DNA from: an uncultured Nitrospirales bacterium
Lineage (GTDB): Bacteria; Nitrospirota; Nitrospiria; Nitrospirales; UBA8639
Length of the DNA stretch: 64,000 bases
Direction: 5' to 3'
Assembly (NCBI GenBank): GCA_951812745.1
Contig: OX638327.1
Location: 1,725,914 to 1,789,913, forward strand
Made by a program: the position numbers and the translations under genes. Of this stretch, positions 26,787 through 35,989 are shown piece by piece. The notes beneath the pieces were generated by a model. That model was given only the letters and a program-made list of their open reading frames with translations, had not been told where the DNA came from and searched no databases. Positions within the stretch are counted from its first letter, which is position 1, and each line of letters begins with the position of its first letter.

Positions 26787-27059
26787 TTACCTTCGTGGGC
26801 GGAACGATTTTTCTTTGGGCCTTGCCTCGTTTACCACGAGATTTCTGTCCTGGAAGTCTGTTCCATTGAGCGCCTCAATGGCTTTCTGCGCTTCCTCTCC
26901 GCTCCCCATTTCCACAAATCCGAACCCTCTGGACCGTCCGGTATATCGATCCGTGACCACGTTGGCGGATTGGACGGTGCCATGTTGTGCAAACAAATCC
27001 TTTAATTCCTCGTCCGTTGTGGAATAGGACAGATTCCCAACATATAACTTCTGATTCAC
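26787..27059 (-). CDS. RRM domain RNA-binding protein
   Basis: A 90-residue single-RRM protein with RNP2 LYVGNL (residues 5-10) and RNP1 RGFGFVEM (residues 44-51), followed by a short basic tail ending SFRPRR. This is the compact Rbp type found in cyanobacteria and other bacteria, often cold-induced, which binds RNA as a chaperone. GGAGG precedes ATG 27059 on the minus strand. It stands alone. Confidence 0.95.
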   Translation of the reverse strand: MNQKLYVGNLSYSTTDEELKDLFAQHGTVQSANVVTDRYTGRSRGFGFVEMGSGEEAQKAIEALNGTDFQDRNLVVNEARPKEKSFRPRR

Positions 27060-27233
27060 TCATGCCTCCATTTTGTCAAATTGCAAAAAAGGCAACGAAC
27101 GAAGGGGTGTACGATCAGGAAAAGGCCAACGCAGGAACTTCCTTTTGGAGGATACGGTCAAGCAACCCAATGCTTTTTCTTCCACCTCGCCAAGCCCCTT
27201 GGCGATCAGTAGCCTGACGTCTTGCAAGAAGGG

Positions 27234-27578
27234 TCATAGCACCCCGTGTAGGATCGTGTCAAGCTTCTGTATGGGTTGGCCCTCGGGTTGGTGTTGAAGC
27301 AGGAATGGGCCCGGAGCTTGGCGGCCCAGGCGATGGTGGGGCAACACGATCTTGTCAGCCAGCAGCCAAGCGGCGAGGTCGTCGAACCGCACATCCTCGG
27401 GGAAGGCCACGAAGGTCTCTGGGAGGGGGCGCTTGAACCGTTCGGCGTGGGTGGCGTGGCAGCGGAACACGGTGGCCACGGCGACGCGGCTGTGGGGATC
27501 ACTGAACATGAACAGGGAGCGGCGAAGCCCGGCGTGCAGCCGCAACATCAGATGACGCTCCACTACTCCGACCTTCAT
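27234..27578 (-). CDS. Uncharacterised open frame, possibly a decayed gene
   Basis: A 114-residue minus-strand frame. The stretch SRVAVATVFRCHATHAERFKRPLPETFVAFPEDVRFDDLAAWLLADKIVLPHHRL looks protein-like, but no family is recognised, both ends are ragged and overlapping frames on the other strand are about as long. It may be the end of an old mobile-element gene. Confidence 0.25.
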   Translation of the reverse strand: MKVGVVERHLMLRLHAGLRRSLFMFSDPHSRVAVATVFRCHATHAERFKRPLPETFVAFPEDVRFDDLAAWLLADKIVLPHHRLGRQAPGPFLLQHQPEGQPIQKLDTILHGVL

Positions 27579-27700
27579 AGCTACAAGGCTGCAAGCAAAA
27601 GCTTGAGAAGAGTGCGTGGCCGTGATGTGAAGACCCCGACGGGATCCCCGGCGGGGTCTTCTGTGAACTTAGCAACCGCAGCCGTCCGCGGTGGAAGGGT

Positions 27701-28059
27701 TGGCTCCCCGGGCAGGACTCGAACCTGCGACCAATCGGTTACGAGTTTCCCGGTATTTCTACCGGGCTCGGACTATCTCATCACCCGCCTGACGAATCAG
27801 GGAAGGGTGTCGGGCGCTTGTGAGGTCTTATTGGCTTGGGTTCCTCAACCTCTAGTCTCTGCACGTTCTTGCCTACCCAAGACCCTTCGGCAAGCTTCGC
27901 TCAGGATTCCCTTTCCGAGTTCGCCCCGAACCCGGGGAAGGCTTCCCTGAATTCACCCGATTTTTCAACCACAGTTTCCTGTGGAAGCTGCAAGCCGGCG
28001 TGCATTTCCTACACGCCTCCCTTTACAGCCGACCGCTCTACCAACTGAGCTACCGAGGA
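27701..28059 (-). tRNA. tRNA-Asn(GUU) interrupted by a group I intron
   Basis: On the minus strand exon 1 (28059-28025) holds acceptor TCCTCGG, D-stem GCTC/GAGC, anticodon stem GTCGG and loop bases C-U-G-U. Exon 2 (27741-27701) holds U-A-A, stem CCGAT, variable loop TGGTC, T-arm GCAGG-TTCGAGT-CCTGC, acceptor CCGGGGA, G73 and encoded CCA. Joined, they give a 76-nt tRNA with loop CUGUUAA, that is anticodon GUU. All four stems pair. The interruption lies between the second and third anticodon bases. Confidence 0.93.
27742..28024 (-). ncRNA. Group I (IC3-like) self-splicing intron in tRNA-Asn
   Basis: Also 283 nt and without a reading frame. Minus-strand core elements in order are a P element (TTCAGGGAAGCC, about 27951-27940), Q (AATCCTGAGC, about 27908-27899), R (GTGCAGAGACTAGA, about 27864-27851) and S (GAGATAGTCC, 27779-27770); R and S are near-exact to consensus. 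Exon 1 ends in U and the intron ends in G. The guide GCAGCT at 27991-27986 pairs with exon 1 (GGCUGU, including the U.G at the splice site). P2 CCACAGG-AAA-CTGTGG follows. A hairpin GGCGTG/CACGCC extends P1. Confidence 0.94.
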
Positions 28060-28160
28060 ACACGATCGTTGGCTTCTTTTCCACAATGGTGGAGTCAAAA
28101 ACTGATCATAACATAATTTTGAAATGGAGCAATAGCTCCTGCCGACAACGGTTTCATATA

Positions 28161-28424
28161 CTAAAACTGAAAATCGTCGGAATCCTCTTCGCCTTCTTCG
28201 GCTTCCGCGGCGCCGCCTTCGGATAACGCGACGTAATGCCGCGCCCACGATAAATAGATATTGGCGCTGTCTTTCATGGCATCGGCACCCATGGTCAACT
28301 TCTTGACGACGTCGGGATCTCCGCCCGTGAGTTCCATTTCCTTGGCACGACTCTCCAACCGGTCGTGGAATTGGCTCATGCTATAGTTGATCTCGCCCAT
28401 GAGTTCTCTGAGGTCATCGCTCAT
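28161..28424 (-). CDS. Small acidic protein at the end of the oxidoreductase cluster
   Basis: ATG 28424 is chosen over the longer frame because GAGGGTG precedes it. The 87-residue protein (MSDDLRELMGEINYSMSQFHDRLESRAKEM...) is helical with a strongly acidic tail (EAEEGEEDSDDFQF) and has no cysteines. It is the last gene of the minus-strand run that encodes the 2-oxoacid oxidoreductase, though 386 bases of repeats separate it from the ferredoxin-type subunit. A role as an accessory subunit is a guess from position. Confidence 0.55.
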   Translation of the reverse strand: MSDDLRELMGEINYSMSQFHDRLESRAKEMELTGGDPDVVKKLTMGADAMKDSANIYLSWARHYVALSEGGAAEAEEGEEDSDDFQF

Positions 28425-28810
28425 GTCCACACCCTCTGGTTCACGCCAATCCCCCCCCATGCAGGCTGCCGCCTGCACACCAAGAGATGAAAATGGGATA
28501 CCTCGGCAACCATTATTGTATCAAGAATCTCCTTCTGTCATCCCTGTATGTGTTCACTCATTCCCTTCGACTTCGCTCTGCTACGCTCAGGATAGACTTT
28601 TGTGCCCCAGTGTCCCGCCCCTTCGACAGACTCAGGACAGGCTTTGGAAGACAACCCCCTCAATCCCCCTTATCAGGGGGACGGCACAGAGCCCTCTCCC
28701 CCCTGATAAGGGGGGCCAGGGGGGTTCCGACACACAAGAAAAAATAAAGCCCCGCGACATGCAAAAGGAGTCTGCCGCAGGGCCCTTATGCCGATATCTG
28801 ATGTGTGAGA
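28425..28810. repeat. Repeat-rich gap
   Basis: No gene. It holds two copies of the CTTCG...GCTCAGG family (28559-28590 and 28620-28642) and an inverted pair of the CCCCTTATCAGGGG family (28652-28680 against 28698-28726). Confidence 0.8.
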
Positions 28811-29089
28811 TTACCCCTGATAGGCTTGTCCCAAACCCGCGGCCTCACCGGCCTTGTTCATCAGGGTGCCGTCGGCGCTCACCGCCACCATGTCGATCGC
28901 CTCATGTTTTGCCGCGTCGCACACGACCTTGCACAACTCACAGCCCTTACACCGATTGATGAACACTTCCGCCACCAATTTCTCGACGTTCAGGTCCAGG
29001 CAATTGGCCTCAGGGCAGTACATGATGCACAACCGGCAGCCCTTCTTGGCGACACATTTCTCATCGGTGACTTTCGCTACGTTATACAT
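28811..29089 (-). CDS. 2-oxoacid:ferredoxin oxidoreductase, ferredoxin-type delta subunit
   Basis: A 92-residue protein with two 4Fe-4S motifs: CxxxxxCxxCxxxCP (CVAKKGCRLCIMYCPE) and CxxCxxCxxxC (CKGCELCKVVC). It carries electrons from the catalytic subunits to external ferredoxin. It follows the gamma subunit gene by 21 bases in the same operon. The unusual first motif, with five residues between the first two cysteines, is typical of these delta subunits. Confidence 0.9.
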   Translation of the reverse strand: MYNVAKVTDEKCVAKKGCRLCIMYCPEANCLDLNVEKLVAEVFINRCKGCELCKVVCDAAKHEAIDMVAVSADGTLMNKAGEAAGLGQAYQG

Positions 29090-29110
29090 GAAGACTCCTG
29101 TTTATCATAT

Positions 29111-29806
29111 TTATGCCGCCGCGACGGCCAACTCGATGTTGTTCTTTTCCGCCCATTCAGACGCCATTTCGTATGCCCGGACAACCGTCTCCAGGTTCTT
29201 CTTCAACAGCATTTCTTTCTTGGCAAACTTTTTCTTGATGGCTTCATCCAAGGTGGCCGTTCCACCGGAGGCCACGAACTTCTTCCCGAACCGCTCCTGT
29301 AGCGCCCCTTCAAGTCCCTGCAGGGACACGCATTTGGTAATACCGGCAACCGACCCGATCATGGTCATGTTCGTGGAAAGCTCCGTCCCCGCCACTTCCA
29401 ACGCGACCTGGGTGCCTTTGATGTAAAACACCGCCACGTCCAGATCCTCCAACCGCTTCACGTCTTCATCCGACAACAGCGGCACGTCCGAATTGATGAC
29501 GACGACGCCGTTTTCCTTGATGCCCGAGTAAAACGGCATGGTGTAACTCTTGCCCATCGTGATCACCTGCGGATGAAACACTTCGATCACGTCGGGAAAC
29601 ACCAACTCCCCCCGATCGTAGATCCGGCTCACACCGATCCGGCAATAACTCTCGGCCGGCGCCATCCGTTTTTCCGCGCCGAAAAAGGGATTCGAGATCG
29701 CAAACTTTCCATCGCGAGACGCCGCCATGGCCAACACGTGTGCGGCGGTCACGGCGCCTTGTCCACCAAGCCCCGACATGCGAATATTCAATCTCCGCTT
29801 GATCAT
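29111..29806 (-). CDS. 2-oxoacid:ferredoxin oxidoreductase, gamma subunit
   Basis: A 231-residue protein with the gamma-domain opening IRMSGLGGQGAVTAAHVLAMAA and the segment FFGAEKRMAPAESYCRI. This domain (POR family) binds the CoA substrate side of the enzyme. It lies 28 bases downstream of the beta subunit gene. A C-terminal helical extension of about 40 residues follows the core domain. Confidence 0.92.
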   Translation of the reverse strand: MIKRRLNIRMSGLGGQGAVTAAHVLAMAASRDGKFAISNPFFGAEKRMAPAESYCRIGVSRIYDRGELVFPDVIEVFHPQVITMGKSYTMPFYSGIKENGVVVINSDVPLLSDEDVKRLEDLDVAVFYIKGTQVALEVAGTELSTNMTMIGSVAGITKCVSLQGLEGALQERFGKKFVASGGTATLDEAIKKKFAKKEMLLKKNLETVVRAYEMASEWAEKNNIELAVAAA

Positions 29807-29834
29807 GACGATGTCCCCTTTCCGTAGGGAGGGT

Positions 29835-30755
29835 TCAGGCCTGTCCCGCCAGTTGCTTGTCCGCCAATTGCTTTTTCGCGGCGGCCTTTCTCTCTTTTTC
29901 CTTGGCTGCCAGTTCGGTCAACAACTCTTTGGCTTGATCGCTGACGTACTCTTTATACGCGAAGCGTTCGGTCGGCTTTTCGGAGTCCCGCATTTCCTGC
30001 AGGCCTTCCATGCTGTTCTTCCCGATTTCCAGGATACACGGGGTGTAAAGCTGGAGATAGGTGGGGCCGATTTCGCGAGCTACGTGGATCGCATTCTTGA
30101 TGACTTTTTCCACCAGGTTCGGTTTGCTGACCGTACAATTCACCACGTAATGGCATCCGGATTCACGCGCGATCTCCGGCAATTTGACCTTTTCAAAAGT
30201 TTTGCCCACGGGCGCCATCTTGGCCACGAACCCCTTTTGCATCAACCCGCTCTCTTGGCCGCCCGTGTTGGCGTAGAGCTCGTTGTCGAAACAAATGGTC
30301 GTGAATTTCTCCTGCCGGAACCAGGCTTGCAGCGTCATATCGAGGCCGATATCCACCGTGGCCCCGTCACCCGCCAACACCACCACGTCCTTGACCTGTC
30401 CGGGGAATCGCACGCTGAGGGCGCGTTTGAGGCCGGAGGCAATGGCGTTCTGGTTGCCGAAGAGGGAGTGAATATTGTGGACACCCACGTGCGGGAAGAC
30501 CAGGCTGGTACAGCCGGTCGAACCCACCATGACGGTATCTTCCGGAGCGGGCAAAGACGCCAGGATGTACCGGAACGCCATGGACTCCGGACACCCGGCG
30601 CACAAGGAATGCTCTTCAATCAATTCCTTCGAGGTCCCGATATCCTTCCACCCGCGGCCCTCCTTCCCATAGGTCGCGCGTTCAACCAGATCCTGATACT
30701 CCTCTGGCATGATATCGAACATTTCCGGAGCTATTTTAATTCGTTCCTTACTCAT
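29835..30755 (-). CDS. 2-oxoacid:ferredoxin oxidoreductase, beta (TPP) subunit
   Basis: The 306-residue protein binds thiamine diphosphate (GDGATVDIGLDMT, then FDNELYANTGGQ) and a 4Fe-4S cluster (first two cysteines in SLCAGCPES). A charged C-terminal tail of about 35 residues (KEKERKAAAKKQLADKQ) is extra. AGGAGG precedes the ATG. The five-subunit set is that of the pyruvate and 2-oxoglutarate synthases of the reductive TCA cycle (Hydrogenobacter type). The sequence seen does not let me decide between the two substrates. Confidence 0.93.
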   Translation of the reverse strand: MSKERIKIAPEMFDIMPEEYQDLVERATYGKEGRGWKDIGTSKELIEEHSLCAGCPESMAFRYILASLPAPEDTVMVGSTGCTSLVFPHVGVHNIHSLFGNQNAIASGLKRALSVRFPGQVKDVVVLAGDGATVDIGLDMTLQAWFRQEKFTTICFDNELYANTGGQESGLMQKGFVAKMAPVGKTFEKVKLPEIARESGCHYVVNCTVSKPNLVEKVIKNAIHVAREIGPTYLQLYTPCILEIGKNSMEGLQEMRDSEKPTERFAYKEYVSDQAKELLTELAAKEKERKAAAKKQLADKQLAGQA

Positions 30756-30835
30756 GGTCGCCTCCTAGCGCATATTCAGAATTATTACGTTCATTCCGCA
30801 TGCCGGGCCGACAGCAGTGACGGGCACGTGCCGTC

Positions 30836-32044
30836 TCAACTCCCGCGTCCGGCCAGGCTTTCGGATTTCAGGCCCAAATGCTTTTTCAGGTCGGCCGCGA
30901 TGACTTCCGGCGGCATGGTCATGCCTCCGCACACGTGAGGACCGGCATACACGCGATCCGCATCAGGAATCGTGGCACGAATTTCTTTGGCAAGCCACCC
31001 CGTGACGTTGAACTCCGGCACGATGATGTGCTTGGCATTTTTGGTGGCTTCCCGAATTTCGTCTCCCGGCCACGGTCGCAGGGATTTGATTTTGACGATG
31101 CCCACGTCGATGCCGTCCTCTTCCAGGAGGGCTTGGGCTTCACGACCCTGGGATACCGCGGTGCCGGATGAGACGATCAATATCTCGGCATCGGGCCGGT
31201 CCACTTCGATCAGGCCGTCCAACCACCGAATGGTGTGCTTTCTGGACCGCTCTATCGCCGCCCACACTTCCTGCTGCCAACTCGCATGCGTGGCATAACT
31301 GATATAGTTACTCTTCATGACAAACGGATCACGCATCATCCGAACCGGCGGGCATTCCATATCCATGCACGGCACGGGCGACCGATACGGGTCATAGGGC
31401 GGCAGGCACATGTCGGCGGGCGTCAGGTTCACCACGTCCTTGGTATGGGTCACGAAGAACCCGTCACAGCACAGCGCCAGCGGCAAATGCACGTCCGGCT
31501 CTTCCGACACCATGTATCCTTTGAGAATCCAGTCATAAAAATCCTGCGCCGTCTCGGCGTGCCAGACCAGCATCCCCGTGTTCAAGAGATACGAGATTTC
31601 CAACGTATCCGGCTGGATGGAGAGAGGGGAGTTGATTCCCCGGCAGGTCACGATCATCTGAATGGGCAGCCTCGCTCCGGCCCACATCGGAAAGTTCTCC
31701 ATGGCGCGCATGGTGCCCGGGCCCGCGGTCGTGGTGAACACCCGCGCGCCGCCGAAGGCCGCCCCGGCACATTGGGACATCACCGCGAACTCGCTTTCCC
31801 CGCGGAAGTAGTCGCCGATAAACCCTTCGGCAAACAATTCTCCGATCAACGCCGCGGCTTCACTTTGCGGGGTAATCGGATACGCAATCATCACGTCGCA
31901 GTTCGCACGACGGACCGCTTCTTTAATGACTTCACTGCCCGTATAAAAACAGGGAGTTCGCTCGGCTTCATGCAACAGCTTCCAGGCATCAGCCACCACC
32001 TGCCCGGCTCTGTTTTTTGTCCCGATTAACGATTGCGTTGCCAT
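30836..32044 (-). CDS. 2-oxoacid:ferredoxin oxidoreductase, alpha subunit
   Basis: The 402-residue alpha subunit has the pyrimidine-binding domain start MIAYPITPQSEAAALIGEL, then TTTAGPGTMRAMENFPMWAG, and a C-terminal domain II (ILIVSSGTAVSQGREAQALLEEDGIDVGIVKIKSLRPWPG). With beta, gamma and delta it makes the catalytic core. An AAGGAGG site precedes the ATG. The operon order is epsilon-like, alpha, beta, gamma, delta. CO2 fixation is the likely use if the host runs the reductive TCA cycle. Confidence 0.94.
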   Translation of the reverse strand: MATQSLIGTKNRAGQVVADAWKLLHEAERTPCFYTGSEVIKEAVRRANCDVMIAYPITPQSEAAALIGELFAEGFIGDYFRGESEFAVMSQCAGAAFGGARVFTTTAGPGTMRAMENFPMWAGARLPIQMIVTCRGINSPLSIQPDTLEISYLLNTGMLVWHAETAQDFYDWILKGYMVSEEPDVHLPLALCCDGFFVTHTKDVVNLTPADMCLPPYDPYRSPVPCMDMECPPVRMMRDPFVMKSNYISYATHASWQQEVWAAIERSRKHTIRWLDGLIEVDRPDAEILIVSSGTAVSQGREAQALLEEDGIDVGIVKIKSLRPWPGDEIREATKNAKHIIVPEFNVTGWLAKEIRATIPDADRVYAGPHVCGGMTMPPEVIAADLKKHLGLKSESLAGRGS

Positions 32045-32168
32045 GACTGCGCCTCCTTCTGTATTAGGCCTACCGGCTTTGTCTCACAGGGCGTTTCATC
32101 TGAACAGCATATGTCTATAGTATTGTAGCGTCTCACGAATGGTAAATAAATGAAAAAATGCCGTCGTT

Positions 32169-32783
32169 TCAGTCTTTCGGCGGCTCAACCGACCCTTTGA
32201 GTTTTTTCACCCAATCGGCCAATTTCCTGATCTTGTCGGCCGTGGCATCCCGGAAAGACACCATGGCATCTTCATGGCCCGCCTGGGCGCACATGGCGAT
32301 GGTATAACAATAGGTGCCGCCCCGGATAATCTTGAGGGACAGGTTCGCCTGGTGGCAGTGCACGCCGACGAACATGCAGGTGTCGATCTTGTTATGCCAA
32401 ATGGTGAGATTGGGATGGTTGGGATTGATTTCGATTTCAGGGTTGATTTTCGGATACTTGGGCCGGTAATCGGGCATGGGAATGAGCATCGCCTGCTGGG
32501 ACGGCGTGACGCATTCCTTCAGCGTCTCATACAAATGCCTGATCGCCGTGGCCTTTCCGGCCGCTTTTTCGTTCCAGGCCCACAGGACGAGCGGACCGGG
32601 GAAAATCGTCGGCACTTTGGCCGACAAAAACTGGCGCGCCGCCACTTCCATGGCCTCATCCTCATTGACGATTTTCCCATGAATATGAGCCTGTCCCGGA
32701 TCCGGCAGGCGAATGCCCATACTGGCTGCCGCCGGGGGGAGAAAATGTTCCGGACCTCGCAAAACCTGATACATTGTCGACAT
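32169..32783 (-). CDS. Probable epsilon subunit of the 2-oxoacid oxidoreductase
   Basis: A 204-residue soluble protein (MSTMYQVLRGPEHFLPPAAASMGIRLPDPGQ...) directly upstream of the alpha gene, 124 bases away on the same strand. Size and position match the extra E subunit of Hydrogenobacter-type enzymes. Four cysteines near the C-terminal half (CMFVGVHCHQAN, TYCYTIAMCAQAGH) could bind metal. The assignment rests mainly on context and length; the fold is unknown to me. Confidence 0.6.
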   Translation of the reverse strand: MSTMYQVLRGPEHFLPPAAASMGIRLPDPGQAHIHGKIVNEDEAMEVAARQFLSAKVPTIFPGPLVLWAWNEKAAGKATAIRHLYETLKECVTPSQQAMLIPMPDYRPKYPKINPEIEINPNHPNLTIWHNKIDTCMFVGVHCHQANLSLKIIRGGTYCYTIAMCAQAGHEDAMVSFRDATADKIRKLADWVKKLKGSVEPPKD

Positions 32784-33244
32784 AGGCTTCTTTCCCTACT
32801 CCATGCAGAATATAAATGTGTCCCGCTGACGCAATCGTTCAAGTACTGTATGCCGGTCCACGGAATTTCGCAACCTGGAAAAAGCCCCAACAAGCCGGAT
32901 ATTTAGGCCATTTCCGAGCTCGGCTGCATGAGGCTTTTGACCCAGCATTCCCCGTGCTGCGCCAGAGCATCACTATAGGAATTTCCGGAAGATCCTGTCA
33001 ATTCGCAAAAGGAGGAACGGGCGGTATGGAACACGACCCGCCTTGGGCGCGGCTGCGCTCCAGTGCCGAATCGTTATGGGACGGCGAGGATGGTTTGAGC
33101 GAAGACCGTCGGGTTACGCCTACGTCTAACCCGACCTACGAATCTGAACCCCCCTTGCCCCCCTTATCAGGGAGGCGGGGAACTCTGCCATCCCCCTGAT
33201 AAGGGGGATTGAGGGGGTTGCCTGACAAAGCCAGCGCGCGACGA
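32784..33244. repeat. Gap with an inverted pair of CCCCTTATCAGGGG repeats
   Basis: No gene is supported. Positions 33148-33219 are a facing pair of the family whose core is CCCCTTATCAGGG and CCCCCTGATAAGGGGG. The promoter of the oxidoreductase operon should lie between about 32790 and 32900 but I see no clear hexamers. Confidence 0.7.
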
Positions 33245-34633
33245 TCAGTACCGGTAGGTCTCCGGCTTGTACGGGCCTTCGACCGGCACGTTGATGTAAG
33301 CGGCTTGCTCCTGGGTGAGTTTGGTCAGGGTCCCGCCGAACCCGCGCACCATATGGCCGGCCACTTCCTCATCGAGCTTCTTCGGCAGCACTTCGACCGT
33401 CACGGGCGCGCCCGGGGTGTCGGCGAATTTCTTCCCGAATAAGTAAATTTGCGCGAGGACCTGGTTGGAAAAGGACCCGTCCATAATCCGGGAGGGATGA
33501 CCGGTCGCATTGCCCAGGTTCACCAGGCGCCCTTCGGACAAGAGGAGCAGGTGGTCGTTGGCGAGCGCGCTGCGATAGATTTTATGAACTTGCGGCTTCA
33601 CCTCTTCCCATTCCCAATGTTTGCGCATGTAGGCCGTATCGATTTCATTGTCGAAGTGGCCGATATTGCAGACCACGGCACCCGGTTTGAGGGCTTGCAA
33701 CATGGCGGAATCACAGACGTTGTAATTGCCGGTGGACGTTACGATCAGGTCCGTATTGCCCAAAAGCGCTTTGTTCAGATCTTCGACTTTCCCCGTATTG
33801 ATGCCGTCGTTGTAAGGCGACACGACTTCAAAGCCGTCCATGCAGGCCTGCATCCCGCAAATGGGGTCGATTTCCGCCACACGCACGATCATGCCTTCCT
33901 GGCGCAGGGATTGCGCCGACCCTTTGCCGACGTCGCCATACCCGATCACCAGGGCCTTCTTCCCGGACAACAAATGGTCCGTGCCGCGCTTGATCGCATC
34001 GTTCAAACTGTGCCGGCACCCGTATTTATTATCGTTTTTCGATTTCGTGACCGAATCGTTCACGTTGATGACCGGCACTTTCAGGGTGCCGTTGTCCATC
34101 CGCTCCTGAAGGCGATGCACCCCCGTGGTGGTCTCTTCCGTGATGCCGTGGATTTTGTCCAACATCGCCGGGTACTTGTCATGGAGCATCAGGGTCAAAT
34201 CGCCCCCGTCGTCCAGGACCATGTTGGCATCCCAGGGACGGCCATCCTTCACAATGGTTTGTTCGATGCACCAGTCATATTCTTCCAGCGTCTCGCCTTT
34301 CCACGCGTACACCGGGATACCCCGGCTCGCGATCGCGGCCGCGGCATGATCCTGTGTAGAGAAAATGTTACAGGAGGACCACCGGACTTCCGCCCCCAAC
34401 TCCATCAGGGTCTCAATCAAGACGGCCGTCTGGATCGTCATATGAATACACCCGAGAATCCTGGCGCCTTTGAGGGGTTGTGTCGAACGATATTTTTCCC
34501 TCAACGCCATCAGCCCGGGCATCTCCGTTTCGGCGATTTGAATCTCTTTTCGACCCCAATCCGCCAGGCTGATATCCGCCACCTTATAATCACACACCGG
34601 TTTTTCCAGTTGTGTAGCCATACCCATATTCAT
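33245..34633 (-). CDS. ahcY: Adenosylhomocysteinase
   Basis: The 462-residue enzyme hydrolyses S-adenosylhomocysteine to adenosine and homocysteine with tightly bound NAD. The Rossmann motif is [11 protein letters not shown]. Active-site segments include [31 protein letters not shown] and the terminal KPETYRY that completes the partner subunit's NAD site. ATG 34633 is chosen because AAGGGAG precedes it by four bases; an earlier ATG at 34660 lacks this. It lies 37 bases after metK on the same strand, making a two-gene methyl-cycle operon. Confidence 0.97.
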   Translation of the reverse strand: MNMGMATQLEKPVCDYKVADISLADWGRKEIQIAETEMPGLMALREKYRSTQPLKGARILGCIHMTIQTAVLIETLMELGAEVRWSSCNIFSTQDHAAAAIASRGIPVYAWKGETLEEYDWCIEQTIVKDGRPWDANMVLDDGGDLTLMLHDKYPAMLDKIHGITEETTTGVHRLQERMDNGTLKVPVINVNDSVTKSKNDNKYGCRHSLNDAIKRGTDHLLSGKKALVIGYGDVGKGSAQSLRQEGMIVRVAEIDPICGMQACMDGFEVVSPYNDGINTGKVEDLNKALLGNTDLIVTSTGNYNVCDSAMLQALKPGAVVCNIGHFDNEIDTAYMRKHWEWEEVKPQVHKIYRSALANDHLLLLSEGRLVNLGNATGHPSRIMDGSFSNQVLAQIYLFGKKFADTPGAPVTVEVLPKKLDEEVAGHMVRGFGGTLTKLTQEQAAYINVPVEGPYKPETYRY

Positions 34634-34670
34634 CGCTCCCTTCTGCTTGGACTCGACCAACCCCTCAACC

Positions 34671-35828
34671 TCACAGATGCACGTCGACGGATTGCTTCAA
34701 AATCGAGGTCTTATCCGTTTTTTCCCAGGTGAACCCCGGGCCGCTCCGCCCAAAATGCCCGTAGGCTGCCGTCTGTTTATAAATAGGACGTCGCAGTTTC
34801 AAATGATCGATGATGCCACGCGGGGTCATCGGAAAATGCTTTCTGATCAATTTATCGATGACCTCGATCGCGACTTTCTCCGTCCCTTTCGCATCGACGA
34901 GCACGGAAACGGGTTCCGGCACCCCGATCGCGTACGCCAACTGCACTTCACATTTCTCGGCCAATTTCGCCGCCACGATATTCTTGGCAATATACCGGGC
35001 CATATACGACGCCGACCGGTCCACCTTGCTGGGATCCTTTCCGGAAAAGGCGCCGCCGCCGTGGCTTCCCACGCCCCCATAGGTATCCACAATGATCTTG
35101 CGCCCGGTCAACCCGGTATCGCCCATGGGTCCCCCCGTCACGAACCGGCCCGTCGGGTTGATGTGAAACGTCACCCGGTTCGGGTTGAAGATCCCTCTCG
35201 GCATCACGGGTTTAATGACTTTTTCCTTGATCTCCTGCTCGATTTTCTTGGACGTCACCTTGTCACTATGCTGGGTGGAGACCACGATCGTATCGATCCG
35301 AACCGGTTTCCCGTTCTTGTATTCGATGGTCACCTGAGATTTCCCGTCGGGACGCACCCAGGGCAACAGGTTCGTTTTGCGCACCTCAGCCAGGCGTTTC
35401 GTCAGGCGATGGGCCAACACGATCGGCATGGGCATCAATTCGGTCGTCTCGTTGGTGGCGTAGCCGAACATCAACCCCTGATCACCCGCCCCCCCCGTAT
35501 CCACGCCCATGGCGATATCGCCCGACTGGGCGTCGATCGCCGTCAGCACCGAGCAGGTGCGGTGGTCAAACCCCCAGGTGGCATCGCTATAGCCCACGTC
35601 ACGAATGGTTTGCCGAATGATATCGGGGATTTCCACGTACGCCTTCGTGGAAATTTCTCCCGCCACGAACGCCAAGCCGGTCGTGAGAATCGTCTCACAC
35701 GCCACCCGGCAGTTTTTATCTTTCGCCATAATGGCATCCAGGATGCCATCGGATATTTGGTCGGCAATCTTGTCCGGATGCCCTTCGGTCACGGACTCGG
35801 AGGTAAACAAAAAGTTCTGTTGACTCAT
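34671..35828 (-). CDS. metK: S-adenosylmethionine synthetase
   Basis: The 385-residue enzyme makes SAM from methionine and ATP. Motifs are [22 protein letters not shown] at the N-terminus, [13 protein letters not shown] (signature 1) and [23 protein letters not shown] (signature 2, P-loop-like). GGAAGGG lies about eight bases before the ATG. It heads the metK-ahcY operon. A leader ending in an intrinsic terminator precedes it, so transcription attenuation is possible. Confidence 0.98.
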   Translation of the reverse strand: MSQQNFLFTSESVTEGHPDKIADQISDGILDAIMAKDKNCRVACETILTTGLAFVAGEISTKAYVEIPDIIRQTIRDVGYSDATWGFDHRTCSVLTAIDAQSGDIAMGVDTGGAGDQGLMFGYATNETTELMPMPIVLAHRLTKRLAEVRKTNLLPWVRPDGKSQVTIEYKNGKPVRIDTIVVSTQHSDKVTSKKIEQEIKEKVIKPVMPRGIFNPNRVTFHINPTGRFVTGGPMGDTGLTGRKIIVDTYGGVGSHGGGAFSGKDPSKVDRSASYMARYIAKNIVAAKLAEKCEVQLAYAIGVPEPVSVLVDAKGTEKVAIEVIDKLIRKHFPMTPRGIIDHLKLRRPIYKQTAAYGHFGRSGPGFTWEKTDKTSILKQSVDVHL

Positions 35829-35855
35829 TACGATGACCCTTCCGTATCAAGAAAC

Positions 35856-35897
35856 AAAAAGGCATCTCCCGCTCTGCTTGTCGGAGAGGAATGCCTT
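35856..35897 (-). terminator. Intrinsic terminator inside the metK leader
   Basis: Minus strand: AAGGCAT (35897-35891) pairs with ATGCCTT (35865-35859), with an inner CTC.CCG/CGGGAG helix, followed by five T. It ends 27 bases before the metK start and reads in the metK direction, with no minus-strand gene known upstream. Confidence 0.75.
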
Positions 35898-35958
35898 AGT
35901 GAGGTGTTAAAGAATTGGAACGTCCAAAACCCTCAGACGGACAGCCTGAAGTCGTACT

Positions 35959-35989
35959 ACCATAAAAAGAAAACAGGTAGATTTGTCAA
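35959..35989 (-). promoter_or_regulatory. Candidate promoter of metK-ahcY
   Basis: TTGACA at 35989-35984 on the minus strand, with TATGGT at 35964-35959 (19-base spacer) or TTTATG at 35966-35961 (17 bases). Transcription would begin about 55 bases before the terminator stem. Confidence 0.45.

Noticed and set aside
27628-27660. GACCCCG/CGGGGTC hairpin as terminator of tRNA-Asn
   Set aside because: The stem is strong but no T-run follows on either strand, so the role is unclear.
28124-28140. Terminator GGAGC-AATA-GCTCC after the oxidoreductase cluster
   Set aside because: The stem is only five pairs and the following bases (ATTTCAAAATT) lack a proper T-run; too weak to list.
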